Positions 34,801-47,727 of a DNA stretch of 64,000 bases are shown piece by piece. The notes under the pieces are model-generated. The model searched no databases. It saw only the letters and a list, made by a program, of their open reading frames with translations, and was not told the origin of the DNA. Made by a program: the position numbers and the translations under genes. Numbering within the stretch: position 1 is the first letter of the stretch; every line of letters starts with the position of its first letter. Source of the DNA: Phytophthora colocasiae (Eukaryota > Oomycota > Peronosporomycetes > Peronosporales > Peronosporaceae); NCBI GenBank assembly GCA_018806915.1, contig JAGKQI010000073.1, positions 868,001 through 932,000 on the forward strand, read 5' to 3'.

Positions 34801-37308
34801 TAATATTCTGCTCTCATGCCAATGTAAGTATTATCAATTCTTCCAATACTGGAGTAGTATTCTCAATTTTTATCTATTGTAGTGTTTGATATCCACAGGC
34901 GATGATCGCATGATCTGCGTTTTAGATTCTCCTCCAGGAAAATCCAAGTTGGAAGTGATGCACTATGTGGAAAAGGCTCACAAATCATCGATCACATGTT
35001 GCGCTTGTTCGCCACCACCACAATTCGCCGACATGCAGACCACGAGATTCGTTGCTACTGGTGATGAGACTGGAGGAGTGCAAGTTTATGATCTTCGTCG
35101 TATCACGTTCCTATTTCGTTGTGCCAGTGTACACACTCATGAGATTCGAGCGTTGCATTTCCCCACTGCTTTATCTGGATTGCTACTCTCGGGTGATGAT
35201 ACTGGAGCCATTTACGGTTGGCAAACGATTGGAGTTCGAAGTTCTACGGTTCAACCTCTTGTGCGTCTTATGATGCAAGAGCTAACTCCTTCCAAGCCGC
35301 TGCAAAAGAAAGTTGACTTCGATGGGATAATATCTATGTGTTCTACGAATATTCACCAAGAAGAACGCCTAGCCAGCCACCCGGAGCTGTTTTACGTCGG
35401 CCTTGAAACGGGACAGATCTTCGCTTGGGATCTCCGATCTCTTTCTGGTAAAATCCAACTGGAACCTACAAGACGTTCTGCAATTCTCCGGCGTCGTTCC
35501 TCTGAATCAAAGGATAAAATCATTCCAGCTTTTGAAGGTGGAATCGCAACTCGAAGAGCCTCTGGAATAAACGGAAGCCCAACATTTCCAGTAGTGATGT
35601 CTACCAAGTCCTGGATGGCGCATGTGGCTGGAGTTTTATCCATTGAAAGTGTATATTGGCCTGGTGAATTGCTCTCTCTAGGAGCTGACGGTATTGTGAA
35701 GATCTGGGATCATACTGCAGCCTGTATGGGGCACATTATGACAATTGGAGAACAAACTTCTACCTCAGCTTCCGCTTGGAAATACGTTCGTAGAGACCAC
35801 ACTAACGGAGGTGAGCAAAAAGAGCTTTACGGTCGAATCGCACGGGAAGTTGTTGCTAAACATCAGCGAAGACTGAAAAAGGAACAAAATCGACGACGCA
35901 AATCCCCTCAAAGTGATATTCCACCTTCCGACAATTCACTTGCAACTCCTTCGTCGCTTTTGGAGCTTGACCTACCTGTATCTCCACCTCTGAGTCCACA
36001 GTCATCTGGAGATTCCCTATTTCCTGATGCTCCAATTGCAATGACAAATGCAGCAACTGCCTTGATAATGCAAGTGCCATTCTCAGTAACATCCGTTACC
36101 TCAGGTATGCAGCATGGGATTTTTGGACCGGAGGAAGCGCAACACCTTCGCTCGATAGCGAAGAACTCCAAGGCACTAGTAGCTGATGTATCCGACAAAC
36201 GCAAGCGTGTAGCAGCTTTAGCCCCGTTATTCTCCTCGCCTGAAGAAATGGGCAGAGCAAGGGCAAAAGCGAAAGCGAAAGCTCGTGCGTTGATGAATAA
36301 CCCCATGACTCTGGACTTGCATAGTGCTGGAGCTCGAATCCTAACTAATTATCCACTGGAAATCGAACGTCGCACTGCTGCTGCTACTAAAATCGCAGTT
36401 GGGGCAGCGCGAGCTCTAGATGTGGAACCTTCGCAGTTTTTGCGGGAAAAATTACCTGGTGCTGCTTCGCCGATGGTAAAAGCGCTGAAATCTACACCGA
36501 AAAAGCGTTTGCAACCGGCAATCGACATCAAGATGGATGCCAGTGTCGTGATACTGGCGAAAAATGTTTCCTTACCAAGGTTGAGCCAGCCACAAGAATC
36601 TGAAGAATTTTTGCGAACTTCTCAAGCTTTAAGCTCGTGTGCATCAGCACCTGTACTAAAATCAACGGAACCGATAGAGACACCATTCAGTCCGGAAAAA
36701 CTACGCTGCAACAGCAACGTTGAGCGGAAATTAAAGTTGTGCCAGAAGATCGTGGCAAATGTTTGTCTGATGAGTTCCAAACCAAAAATTACGAAAGAGG
36801 AACTGGAAAAGGAGAAAGTCGATTCTCCAACATCGAAAATGCGTCAGAAAACACCAACATTGTCGATATCGCCAGGTAAAAACCCATTTGGGCCGCACTA
36901 CACTGTGAAACAGGTCGAACAACTTGCAGTAGGGCTTGCTCGTCTGGATGAAGACGGCTCTGGCGATTTGAGTCAGCAAGAATGGACACAATTGGTGGCG
37001 TTCTGCGGCCTCGAGAGTACTTCTACGAGGAACACTACCAGCGTCGAGAGCCTTTTCCATTCCATTGACAAGGATTCCAGTGGTACAATCAGTCTCCGAG
37101 AACTGCTACCTACCCTTGTGCGTTAATGTTTATTGTATTTTTTTGTTAGTACTCAACTCACTAACTGATTTTTGTACTGGATGTGAAGTTTGGACAAGCT
37201 TCGCCTGAACAGCTCCAGCAAATGCGCGCATTCATTCAAACTCGCATGAAAAGGCTTCACAGTACAAGAAATGACAGCACCAGCACTATTGGCGAGGTTC
37301 ATTCCTAG
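31843..37308 (+). CDS. Giant WD40-repeat protein with EF-hands
   Basis: Ten or so exons encode about 1,600 residues from MDTDTTAVSS. The first half holds an EF-hand (DINGDAVVDWEEF, all Ca-ligand positions present) before two arrays of WD40 blades: ..SFDHTITIWETV, TGDQSGHFKFWDI, NDGAIRLYNPVTG, STGDDRMICVLDS, ETGGVQVYDLRRI, ETGQIFAWDLRSL, GADGIVKIWDHTA. The C-terminus adds a disordered Ser/Pro/Lys region and an EF-hand pair (LDEDGSGDLSQQEW, IDKDSSGTISLREL). EF-hand plus WD40 order matches WDR49/WDR64-type proteins, tied to cilia and flagella in other eukaryotes; zoospores of oomycetes are flagellate, so a flagellar role is inferred. One intron (32084-32147) uses a GC donor. It ends 15 bp before the convergent cytidine deaminase gene. 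Confidence 0.85.
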
Positions 37309-37323
37309 CGGATATGGACCACT

Positions 37324-38436
37324 CTACATTTTTGCCGTCGAAGCGGCAATACAATCCGGAGATTCAGCCACGAGAGTGCCAACAGGAACACGGTGAAGTT
37401 CACCCGCTGCATCATGGACCAAAACTGGCACATCAAGGAAGCCAAACTCGAAGAAATACGCCCGTGCGCGTGCAAATGGAGCGTGGAGGATTCCGAATTG
37501 GTCCACCTGTAGCAGAAACTCTGGTTTCACTGGGTTTTGTTCCTCTTTCTTGCCATTCGGAAATTGTTTATCTTCGACGAACGGAATGAGCTTGGAAACT
37601 GCGTCCAGTGAGCTGCCATACTCCAGTGTCTTGTGTTGCCACGTAACTCGAATTTCTCCGTCCGAGAATTTCGTGCCAGCAGCATATCTCAAAGGGAATA
37701 AATCGTCTCGTGCATCTTTTTCAGTGGCGCCCAATGCTTTTAGATACACTTGCTGTTCGCCAAGTGTCATTTTTGACAGTTGCAATTTGACAAAAGGAGG
37801 AACTTCTTGTCTTTCTTGCGGCTGCAATTCGTTCGCAAACTTTGCGCAAAAGTCTTTAGCAAATGGCAAAACTTGAGACCTTGGCACTCGGTCGTACAAA
37901 GACGGGAATGGGTAGAGTTCTGCCAATGTGGTGATGCACGGGTGGCAATTCGTGGCTCGAGAGATGAACGGAGTGTCTTCGCTTATGAACGGACTGGACA
38001 ATAGGAACTCCCGGCAAAGGGTGCCAGGGGTTAAACACTCGGGGGAATCCGACACGATGTAGATTTTGCGCACGCGACGCACTGGCAACAGTTGCAACTG
38101 TGCCATTGCAGCTCGTTCGGCACACGTGGCACCTCCAATATTGGCACATTCGGCATTAGCGCCCACTACGAATTTGTCAGTGGTTTGGCCGTCCAAATCT
38201 TCGTAGGAGAGCAATGCCAACACCCGGAAACCCGAGAGCAACGGGGCAGTGGAGAAGTTCTGGTCACGACGATCTTCCAGCAGAGTCAGATATTTCTCGT
38301 CTTCGGGCGTTAGAATAGCTTCGCATGGTGGAGAGTGAGGAGGCGCGAGGTGGAGAATACGAAAGTGGCGATGGATTTCTCCTGCCGGCTGGAGAATTGT
38401 TGCCAACGGGTAAGCATTGCACTGGTGACATGTCAT
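37324..38436 (-). CDS. Cytidine deaminase, two-domain form
   Basis: Single exon of 370 residues. Deaminates cytidine/deoxycytidine to uridine/deoxyuridine in pyrimidine salvage. The N-terminal zinc domain has GANAECANIGGATCAERAAM (Cys ligand and catalytic Glu in CAE) and the second zinc pair in SPECLTPGTLCREF. The C-terminal half (from ~240) contains SDGEIRVTWQHKTLEYGSSL and LVHDAAGELHRV, a second deaminase-like fold lacking the zinc Cys/His-Glu motif, as in bacterial and plant enzymes of ~300 residues. Extra sequence between the domains makes it longer than usual. Activity needs only the first domain's site, which is intact. Confidence 0.82.
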   Translation of the reverse strand: MTCHQCNAYPLATILQPAGEIHRHFRILHLAPPHSPPCEAILTPEDEKYLTLLEDRRDQNFSTAPLLSGFRVLALLSYEDLDGQTTDKFVVGANAECANIGGATCAERAAMAQLQLLPVRRVRKIYIVSDSPECLTPGTLCREFLLSSPFISEDTPFISRATNCHPCITTLAELYPFPSLYDRVPRSQVLPFAKDFCAKFANELQPQERQEVPPFVKLQLSKMTLGEQQVYLKALGATEKDARDDLFPLRYAAGTKFSDGEIRVTWQHKTLEYGSSLDAVSKLIPFVEDKQFPNGKKEEQNPVKPEFLLQVDQFGILHAPFARARAYFFEFGFLDVPVLVHDAAGELHRVPVGTLVAESPDCIAASTAKM

Positions 38437-38742
38437 CGTGAATGCAAAACAATGTGCATAGATATGGCTGGAGGTTGAAGGTGCAGTAGACGAATAGAGT
38501 CACTTTGACGGTTGGTTAGAGATCGTTAAAGTAGCTGCCGCATTGACAAGCAGGACACTATGATGACGTACGTGTACGGGCTTCAACTCGCCAACAGCAA
38601 GTTCAAGCTCACTCAATCTGCGACGTACTGCATAGGGCCAACGAGTGCAGTTCCAACGCGCATTCACGCAATTCCAGCAGCGTAGCAAACAGCATTGGAC
38701 AACGGGTCTTACACATTCTTATCAGGATACTTTGGTTTGAAC
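38437..38742. other. Short intergenic stretch
   Basis: 306 bp between the deaminase start and the 3' end of the next minus-strand gene; promoter and 3' UTR by position. No feature recognised. Confidence 0.4.
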
Positions 38743-40256
38743 TCACTCTCCGTAAAAGTGCCGAAGCAGACCTTTTTGTGTAGATTCGAGGAACTGCACG
38801 ACGCTGTCCGCAGAAGAGCTGGGGCTTGAAGGGCTACTGGAGGCTTCAAGTGCTGCAGTAACGGGAGCTCCACCTTTACCACCATCGAGCAAGGTCACTT
38901 GCAAGTCGCTCATACAATTGGTGAGGAAGAATGCAGCCGTGAACTGCAACCGCAAAACGATAATACGCAGTGGTGCTTGCTCATTTAACTGCTCTTGCAG
39001 CATGAAAAACACTTGCGAAAAATCCACAGCGTCATACTCTAATACTGTAGTACACATACAAAGTGTTAGGTGACCAGCATAAGTTATCTTCATGTATCAC
39101 AGGCGTACCAATAACATGACGGCGTAGTTCACTAATAAAATCTCTGCGTCTCCTCCACTGCTGCAAGAACATCTAGGTAATTGCTTTGTCAGGTGAGTTT
39201 TCTTCAAAAAATGACACAAGATATTCGTTACCTTTTTGCAAGACGCGATCAATTCGACTGATGATTGTCCCTTACTCGACGTTGGGGTCTGTGTCACTTG
39301 GCTGGATAGTAGCATTCTCGCTGGCCATTCCACTAAAAGCGGCCACACACCTTCAGAGCCACCTTGCTCCTCTTTCAGAGGATATCCGATAAAAATCGTC
39401 ACCTTGTCCGTCGAAATCGAGAAGTTTGGAGCATGAAAGCCATCAGGGATAAACACCGAGTCCAGGTTGTCCGTCTCAATTGGTATCTTCGGATCCCAGT
39501 GTGATTTCCCTCCAAGAAGCGGTAATGCGAACAACACACAGCTCTCATCTTTCTGAGTACTGAGCACCAAAACTTCCAGTCCAACATGGTGTTGCAGCAT
39601 TTCGTATTCAAATTTTGCTCGCGGGGACGTTGCAGCCTGCAGGGCCTGAAAACAACAACAACAACACAATTGCACCACGGAACTTAGGCTAAATGACGAT
39701 TGGCAACTAGGCAATGCCTTCCCGTTTTTCATCTGCTGACTCACCTGCACTTGCAACACTTGAAATTCGTTGATAACTTGCTTCACCACGTCTTCCAACA
39801 CATTTGTTAACTCCTTCCCAGTCAAAGCTGGGATATCGCCTCGATCCTCCATTCTCAAATCAAGTTTCTCAACTTTTTGTAACTTTGCCATAGCTCCTCC
39901 ATTTCCCACTGGTATTGTCATTTCCTTTTCGTTCTCTTGCAAATACACCTTCGCCCACTTGACTTTAACAACCACATGTAAAAATTGTTAATTTGCTAGT
40001 GCCAATATTTATTGTGAATTTTTGCTTGTCAACCTTGGCGAAAGCAGATGTCGCTGCTCGTCCAGATGTCCACGCGCACTGCCAGCCAAGCGTTGCGTGC
40101 GTACAGAGCCTCCACATAGCCCGCAAACAGCGGCTTCTTGCAGCTTGGGACTGCCGCTGCCTCGCTGCCTGTCTTGATTGTGCGTGTGGCTTCTATAGGC
40201 ACAAACTCAGCCACACGCACGCTGCGCTGGCATTGCCGCGTCAGCTCTCGCTCCAT
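38743..40256 (-). CDS. Uncharacterised protein, four or more exons
   Basis: Exon 1 runs from MERELTRQCQRSVRVAEF (40256) to about 40043 and splices into VKWAKVYLQENEKEMTIPVG. A further intron removes a Cys-run artefact so that FQVLQVQ joins ALQAATSPRAKFEYEMLQ. Another exon follows with SVFIPDGFHAPNFSISTD and TIFIGYPL, and a last one starts VLEYDAVDFSQVFFMLQEQL and ends LLRHFYGE at 38743. The predicted ~390-residue protein mixes beta-rich and helical parts, with a Ser/Pro linker near the end, and no signal peptide or membrane segment. I do not recognise the family. Splice sites after the third exon are the least certain. Confidence 0.55.
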
Positions 40257-40865
40257 GTGGCACGAATTGGCAGCTAATTCACCGCATCCGATAGCTATTT
40301 CCTGCTGGCTAATTCAACTCCGCCATGTGGTATTTTCACTTGACATTTGTATGGGACCCGATCGCTATAGACGGGTTGTGGCTAGAAATGCAATTACTTT
40401 GTGCGTTGGAGGGGGAAAGGGGGGAGTAAAAGGAAGGAAGAAAACGCGACTGAGGGACCGCTAAGGAAGCCAGCGGACGGTCAGACGCACGCAGTCACCA
40501 AGGAGCCCCCACACAGTCATTGGAGGCCACTAGTCGCTCTTCTTCTCAACGTACGTGTCCTGTCCGTAGGGATCACATAGCTATCTCATCTATCTATCGT
40601 CTCGGCTTGAGGGGGGAGGAAGTTCTCCTTATCCTTCGTTTTTTTTTGTCATTTTTGCAAAAAAAAAAGTTATGCCAAAATGCCATGACGTTTAGAAACT
40701 GTTTAGGATAAAAGGCTCAGCTGCCATTCCGCATTCTCATTGTTCTCTTGCCTTCTTCTGTTCACAGGCTTTTGACGAGGACAAGCGACCTGATTCCCCG
40801 TTTTTTGGGTCCGCTGGGTGATTGAATCTCCCCAAATACAACGACACTGGCGGGCTAACTAAGCG
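40257..40865. promoter_or_regulatory. Divergent promoter region before the first B56 gene
   Basis: 609 bp between two gene starts. CATTCCGCATTCTCATTGTT at about 40731 is pyrimidine-rich and resembles an oomycete initiator ~120 bp before the B56 ATG. A T9..A10 inverted run at 40640-40669 could form a hairpin. No gene seen. Confidence 0.45.
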
Positions 40866-42495
40866 ATGAAGGGGATGCTGCAAACGGTGAAACGGAAGCT
40901 TAGCAATAACGGAGAGCACCTCGGTGTCAACTCACCAGATCGGATGGATGTGGACGGAGCCCCCAAGGGCGCCAATGGTGTCGGGGCCAACTCGCCCGTA
41001 GGTGACGTGGCACGTTCAGATGTGTCGCTGCCGAAGCGCGAGCGCCGCCGCTCCTTCATGGCGCGTAATCAGAAGATTCAGGCGCTCAAAGACCTGCCAC
41101 ACCTCAAGGACACGTCGCTACAGCGACGAGAGGCGCTGTTCCAGCAGAAACTCGAGCTGTGCTCCGTCATTTTCAATTTCGACGACCCCACTTCGGACAA
41201 ACGGTGAGTTGATTTTTGGGTTTTATCAAAGCGGCTCGTGGGTTTTATCATTCCTGACGCATGTTTTATCAGTGGCAAGGACTTGAAACGCCAAACGCTG
41301 CTGGAACTTGTAGATTATGTGAACAACCCCGGCGGCCAGAAGATCTTCACTGAGACGCTCATGCCGGATATTATGTCGATGGTATCGCTCAACATCTGCC
41401 GTGCACTGCCCCCGCAGACTGAAGACTTTGACCCGGAGGAGGACGAGCCTGTGCTGGAGGCGTCGTGGCCACATCTTCAAGTGGTGTATGAATTTTTCCT
41501 GCGCTTCATCGTGTCGACCGAGGTGAACGCCAAAGTGGCCAAGAAGTACGTGGACCAGAAGTTCTGTCTGGCCGTCATTGACCTCTTCGACAGCGAGGAC
41601 CCGCGCGAACGGGATTACCTCAAGACCATCCTGCACCGCATCTACGGCAAGTTTATGTCGCACCGTTCCTTCATCCGAAAGGCCATCAGCAATGTCTTCT
41701 ACCGGTTCGTCTACGAGACGGAGCGCCACAACGGCGTTGGCGAACTCTTGGAGATTCTGGGTAGTATCATCAACGGCTTTGCCATGCCGCTGAAGGCCGA
41801 GCACTTGCAGTTCCTAGTACGTGCACTCGTGCCGCTGCACAAGCCCAAGTGCGTATCAATGTACCACCAGCAGCTTTCGTATTGCATCACGCAGTATGTA
41901 GAAAAGGATCCAGAGACGGCAGTGCCCATCATTCAAGGCATTATCAAGTTCTGGCCCTGGTCGTGCTCGTCCAAGCAAGTGATCTTCCTCAACGAGTTGG
42001 AGGAGATCTTGGAGCTAATGGGCAGCGAGCAGTTGCAACAGGTGCACAAGCCGCTGTTTAACGGCCTGGCCAAGTGGCTCGGCAGTCAGCACTTCCAGGT
42101 TTCGGAGCGGTCGCTGTTCTTGTGGAACAACGAGCACCTCGTGAACAACGGATGCTTGAGCAAACAGCACGCGCATTTGATTCTGCCGGTCATTTACGGC
42201 CCTCTTCATAGAAACTCGCTGGGACACTGGAACACGACAGTTGAAGGACTCGCTCAGGTATGTGATGATTGTTTTATTTTATCTGTTTTTTGTTTCATGT
42301 TATACTGATTTGGTCATTTGTTCGCTATAGAATGTGTTGAAGCTCTACATGGACTATGATATGGCTCTGTATGACCAGTGTGCAAAGGAGTACTCGCTGA
42401 GAGAGCAGGCTATGGCTGACGTCAAGGACAAAGAGCAGGAGAAGTGGCGGAAAATAGAGTTGATGGCAGCGTCGAAGGCTCCATCGTCGGCCTAG
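40866..42495 (+). CDS. PP2A regulatory subunit B56 (B'), copy 1
   Basis: Three exons (40866-41203, 41273-42257, 42331-42495) encode about 495 residues. B56 subunits target the PP2A core to phosphoproteins. After a ~75-residue disordered N-terminus come the HEAT-like repeats with family hallmarks [80 protein letters not shown] and [12 protein letters not shown], then HWNTTVEGLAQNVLKLYMDY. The LxxIxE-binding groove region (HRIYGKF..RSFIRK) is intact. The codon bias is GC-rich. A diverged paralogue lies 5 kb downstream on the other strand. Confidence 0.93.
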
Positions 42496-43149
42496 TTGCG
42501 TCTTTTTACAGAGGGAATCGCGGCGAGCTTCATGCGCGATCACAATAGCAGCGAATGAGATCAAGATGAGACTAAGCAGGCCGGGCGAAGGCAGACGAGT
42601 GATGGAGAGATTGTAGTGAAAGAAGGAGAAGGGAGCGACGAGATGGCAGGACCAAGAGGAGGCTGTGGGTCACCGTTGTGGTTCGGATGCCGCTCGCACT
42701 GCAGTGTCTGGCGGATCCGTCTCAGCGGTCCTGGTCTTGGCTTGAGGCTCATCATAGCACTCCTCGCGCAGAGCGCGGGAGAACAGTAGCACAGAGGAGG
42801 TGGCAGGCAAATAGGTTTTCATGAACGGCGATTGCATTTAGATGACGGACAGTCAAGTCAGGTTTGCTCGCAAATCGGTGGACTGTAGTGTGTCTGGGTC
42901 TCTTTCCATTTCGATCGTAAAGCGTTGCCTTCTGTAGGAAAAAGAGGAAGTGAGCAATGGAGTTCTTCACATGTACTCGAAGTAGTTGTACAAGTTGAAC
43001 CAAAACATATCGAGATACATTTGTCAAGTGAAAATATTTTCAACCAATAAAAAATCACTGAAGGGGTCCACACCACCTACGAACCTCCACTGTGAACCAC
43101 AGAAGCAAACCCCCGAGCATCGAGCGGTGGAGGATCAGTGAGAGACAAA
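42496..43149. other. Intergenic stretch between B56 copy 1 and S18m
   Basis: 654 bp without a supported gene. An ATTGG-complement (CCAATAAAAAA) lies at about 43034, roughly 115 bp before the S18m ATG, and may belong to its promoter. Confidence 0.4.
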
Positions 43150-44362
43150 ATGGTGCGCGTGTGGCTTCGTCCCTGTGCGTCTGCGATCGCTGGTGCGTGT
43201 CGTTTCTCACTAGATGCAGTGGATACTCTGAATCTCCCTAACTGATTTTAACGTCTCTTATCTATTGCAGCACTTGGTCGTCGTGCCGGTCCGGGAGCCA
43301 AGACTGTGTTGCGTGCACAGATCCCGCGTTCTTTGGCTGTTAACAATGAACTGTCGTCTGTGATTGGTGGTGTTCGCTCGCTGTCTACCAAGGGCAAGGA
43401 TGACGGCAAGAAAGGTGAGTTTTAAAGTCGTAAAATGGATAAAATGTAGTGTTCAGTTGCTAATTTGTTACGTGGTTGCAGAGTTCAAGAAGAAGTCGAC
43501 GTTCGACAAGGTGGAGGAAAACGACGACCTGCTGGAAGTGCCGGAAGAGATCCAGTACTTGAGTCAGCAGCTTGATGAGAAAGATGTTGAGGAATCTGAG
43601 GATGATGATGACGAGGAGGAAGAAGACGCTGAGCTCAGCCCGGCTGAGTGGGCGAAGAAGTTTGAGCGTGAAGTAGCTGAGTGGGATCAGGAAGAAGGAG
43701 ACTACGACGATGAGGAAGGTCTGTCCAATGCGGTTCCCTCGGACGTTGAGGATGACCGTCTCTATGTCGAAGTGCCTGGATATGACGCGTCGCTGAGCCT
43801 CGCAGAGAGTCAGATTGGAGTCAACGAAGACTCCAATGTCGCCGACCCGTTCAGGAACTGGGAGCAGGGCATGGCGTAAGTTTGTTACGTGTTTGAAGCA
43901 GTTTTCAATCGGTTGTTGATGGCTCACTGTTGTTTATTTCCTGCTGGATCCAGTGTTTCACCGGAGATGCTCAACTGGATGCTGCCGGCTGAGAAGAGGA
44001 AGCCTATGAAAAAGGACAAGACCAAGCCGTGGAAGTACTTTGTGGCGGCCAACCACCAGGACGTTGTAGAACTGGCGCTTGACGTGGAATTGCTGCGTCT
44101 ATTCATCTCCCCCACGGGACGTATTCGTCCTCGTCGTTTTACTGGTCTCACGGCCAAGCAGCAGCGCAAACTGGCACAGGCGATCAAAATCTCGCGTCAG
44201 CTCGCATTGTTGCCGTACTTGTCGCGGTACCCGGAGCCTACGCCCGAGCAGTGGAAGGCAATTGACGAGGAGATCATCGCTGCGGCGGAACTTGAGGACG
44301 ACGACGACCTGGTGGACGATGATGATGACGAGGACTTCGATGAAGACTTCGAGTATGATTAG
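43150..44362 (+). CDS. Mitochondrial ribosomal protein bS18m
   Basis: Four exons. [20 protein letters not shown] is an Arg-rich, acid-free mitochondrial leader continuing through [11 protein letters not shown] long acidic middle region follows ([13 protein letters not shown]). The S18 core lies near the C-terminus: [50 protein letters not shown]. The F-x-x-x-G-x-I-x-P-R-R-x-T-G and A-I-K-x-S-R-x-x-A-L-L-P-Y patterns define bS18. It then ends in a second acidic tail ([15 protein letters not shown]). The acidic extensions make the protein about 320 residues against about 80 for bacterial S18, an unusual expansion. Confidence 0.82.
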
Positions 44363-44459
44363 AAAATAGAAGAGAGGGGAGTGGCCGACAAGGGACTGTC
44401 CTCTGCAGTCGAGATCATCATAAAACGAGAAACAACGTTCGGGGTCTTCTCATTTACAT

Positions 44460-44736
44460 TACAGGTTTCCCCGCCTAATTTGCAGGGGTCGGACCAAGAA
44501 AATCTGCCAGGATGCAAAATGTGCACAGGTATCACATAGATGCATCAGGTACTGAGTTACTGAAAAATTGGGAGTGATTATCTTCCTTGAACCTTCATCG
44601 TGAATCCCATTTCCCGCGTGATTGCATGTAACTCAGTACATTGGCAGACCAGATAGAGCAAATCGCATCCGCATCTTCACTCCCTGATCGAGGTAAATTA
44701 CTTGATGCAGTTGCAAATTAGGCGGGGAAACCTGTA
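44460..44736. mobile_element. MITE with 25-bp perfect terminal inverted repeats and TA flanks
   Basis: The first 25 bp (44460-44484) are the exact reverse complement of the last 25 bp (44712-44736). Reading TA as the duplicated target gives an element CAGGTTTCCCCGCC..GGCGGGGAAACCTG of 273 bp. A further perfect pair, GTACTGAGTTAC (44549-44560) and GTAACTCAGTAC (44638-44649), sits symmetrically inside, so the whole element folds on itself. No coding capacity. TA target use and the small size fit a Tc1/mariner-driven MITE. It lies between S18m and ATP synthase beta. Confidence 0.85.
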
Positions 44737-45037
44737 TGCGCCAGGCTCGTTTGATTTGCTTGTGGTCTCTCTTGTACTACTATACGCGTGCTGAGAAGGA
44801 AGATGTGGTTAAGTTGTTCATTGCTTTATTGGAAGGAAAGATGCAACTACACATGCATTACGTTGAAATGAAACGCAGAGATTACAAGAAAGCTAGTCCA
44901 ATTACAAACCCTGAGGCATGCTTCAGTTCTTTGTTGCTTTTTCAATTTCCGGTCTCACGTGCCGCACACTAGACGCCGCTTTCTTCCGTATGGGGAGTTG
45001 GGTGGATGTTTCCGCTCTGCATTTCGAACCGAGTAAC
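44737..45037. other. Short intergenic stretch 3' of ATP synthase beta
   Basis: 301 bp. A 78-codon plus-strand frame starts right at the MITE edge (RDYKKASPITNPEACF) and resembles no known protein. Probably 3' flank of the ATP synthase gene. Confidence 0.35.
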
Positions 45038-46645
<1,608 letters not shown>

Positions 46646-46890
46646 CTTTTGGATGTTTTCTTTCCTTTACCGAGGGTCGAACTGCTCCCGTCTGCGGCCG
46701 AAAGCGGAAATGAAGCAACGAGGGGCGTCGAGTCACCACAGCCGCAAACCCGGCCGGATCTCCCCCCCCTCGAGCCAATGAGGACCACACACCATGCTTC
46801 ACTTGCGTTTTGTATGAACATCACTTTGGAGAGGGAAGGGGTGACAGGGACCGCCAAAACAAATACACCGTATTTTTTTGTGCGTTGATT

Positions 46891-46918
46891 TCCTTCTGTG
46901 CGGATCCGCGCAGAAGGA
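46891..46918. promoter_or_regulatory. 28-bp palindrome centred on GGATCC
   Basis: TCCTTCTG-TGCGGATCCGCG-CAGAAGGA reads the same on both strands except for one pair. It lies about 250 bp upstream of the ATP synthase beta ATG. Dyads of this quality are either protein-binding sites or cruciform-forming; function is inferred only from position. Confidence 0.5.
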
Positions 46919-47089
46919 ACCACGCTTCACACGGGGCTCGTTCAGTGCTAAAACTTGGTAGATACATGTATATAGAGAACGGATTGTAGCAGCTCGTGAC
47001 GCGTTTGTAGGGCGCTGCCTCGCGTGCACGACGCACAAGGGCTGTGTACCTGCATAAGCTGATGTGCAGAAGTCGCTGCCACGTTATCG

Positions 47090-47109
47090 AATGCGCGGAT
47101 CCGCGCGTT
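47090..47109. promoter_or_regulatory. 20-bp palindrome with the same GGATCC core
   Basis: A perfect 14-bp core GCGCGGATCCGCGC (47093-47106) with matching AA/TT flanks. Its centre lies 195 bp from that of the palindrome at 46891-46918, and both share CGGATCCGCG. Confidence 0.5.
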
Positions 47110-47727
47110 GGATATGATTGGATGAATCTTATAAGAGACCTGATCCGTATAAGACACGGGTTGACCCGGGCTTGAGTCGAAACCCGTACCGTGCCTTCAA
47201 CCAACCGCAACGTGTGCGGCTGAAATCGCCCCGATGGGGGTCAAATGACGCAAAAGTGTCAACCGCTTGCAACTCACGCAGCCACGTCAGTGATGCCAAT
47301 ATTGCAATTGAAGTGCATGCAACCTCTATTATAGCAGCTCACCGCAATGGAAGGCGAGCAAGTGGTTTAAAGTTTTGTTCATCAGTCATTACAATAGAAA
47401 ACACAATGGCCCCGAGCTGTTGACACCCGAAACGAATGCAAAAGAGAAAACATGTAAAGCACGCCGCGTACACGAAACAATGGCTGCAGCCGAGGGGGGG
47501 ATTTGATATTGGGCAGATGTCCGTCTCCGCTGCCTATCTACCTGTTGAGCCGGTGGGACCCGGCCATTTGCGGATCGGACAGAACCCTCTCGCTCGCTTC
47601 AACTTCCTCCCCTCGTATCTGCCGCCCTCCGCAGTATCGGGTGGTGGTGGCGTGGATATATCGCGTTACTTGTGTGTACTTGTCATCGATCGGTGGTAGC
47701 AGTAGCGACGGAGTTCTTGCGCTTCTG

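Larger units (their letters stand above)
46646..47727. other. Upstream region of ATP synthase beta
   Basis: About 1.1 kb between the ATP synthase start and the 3' end of B56 copy 2. No supported gene. It contains the two GGATCC-centred palindromes listed separately; otherwise GC-rich with short frames only. Confidence 0.4.
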
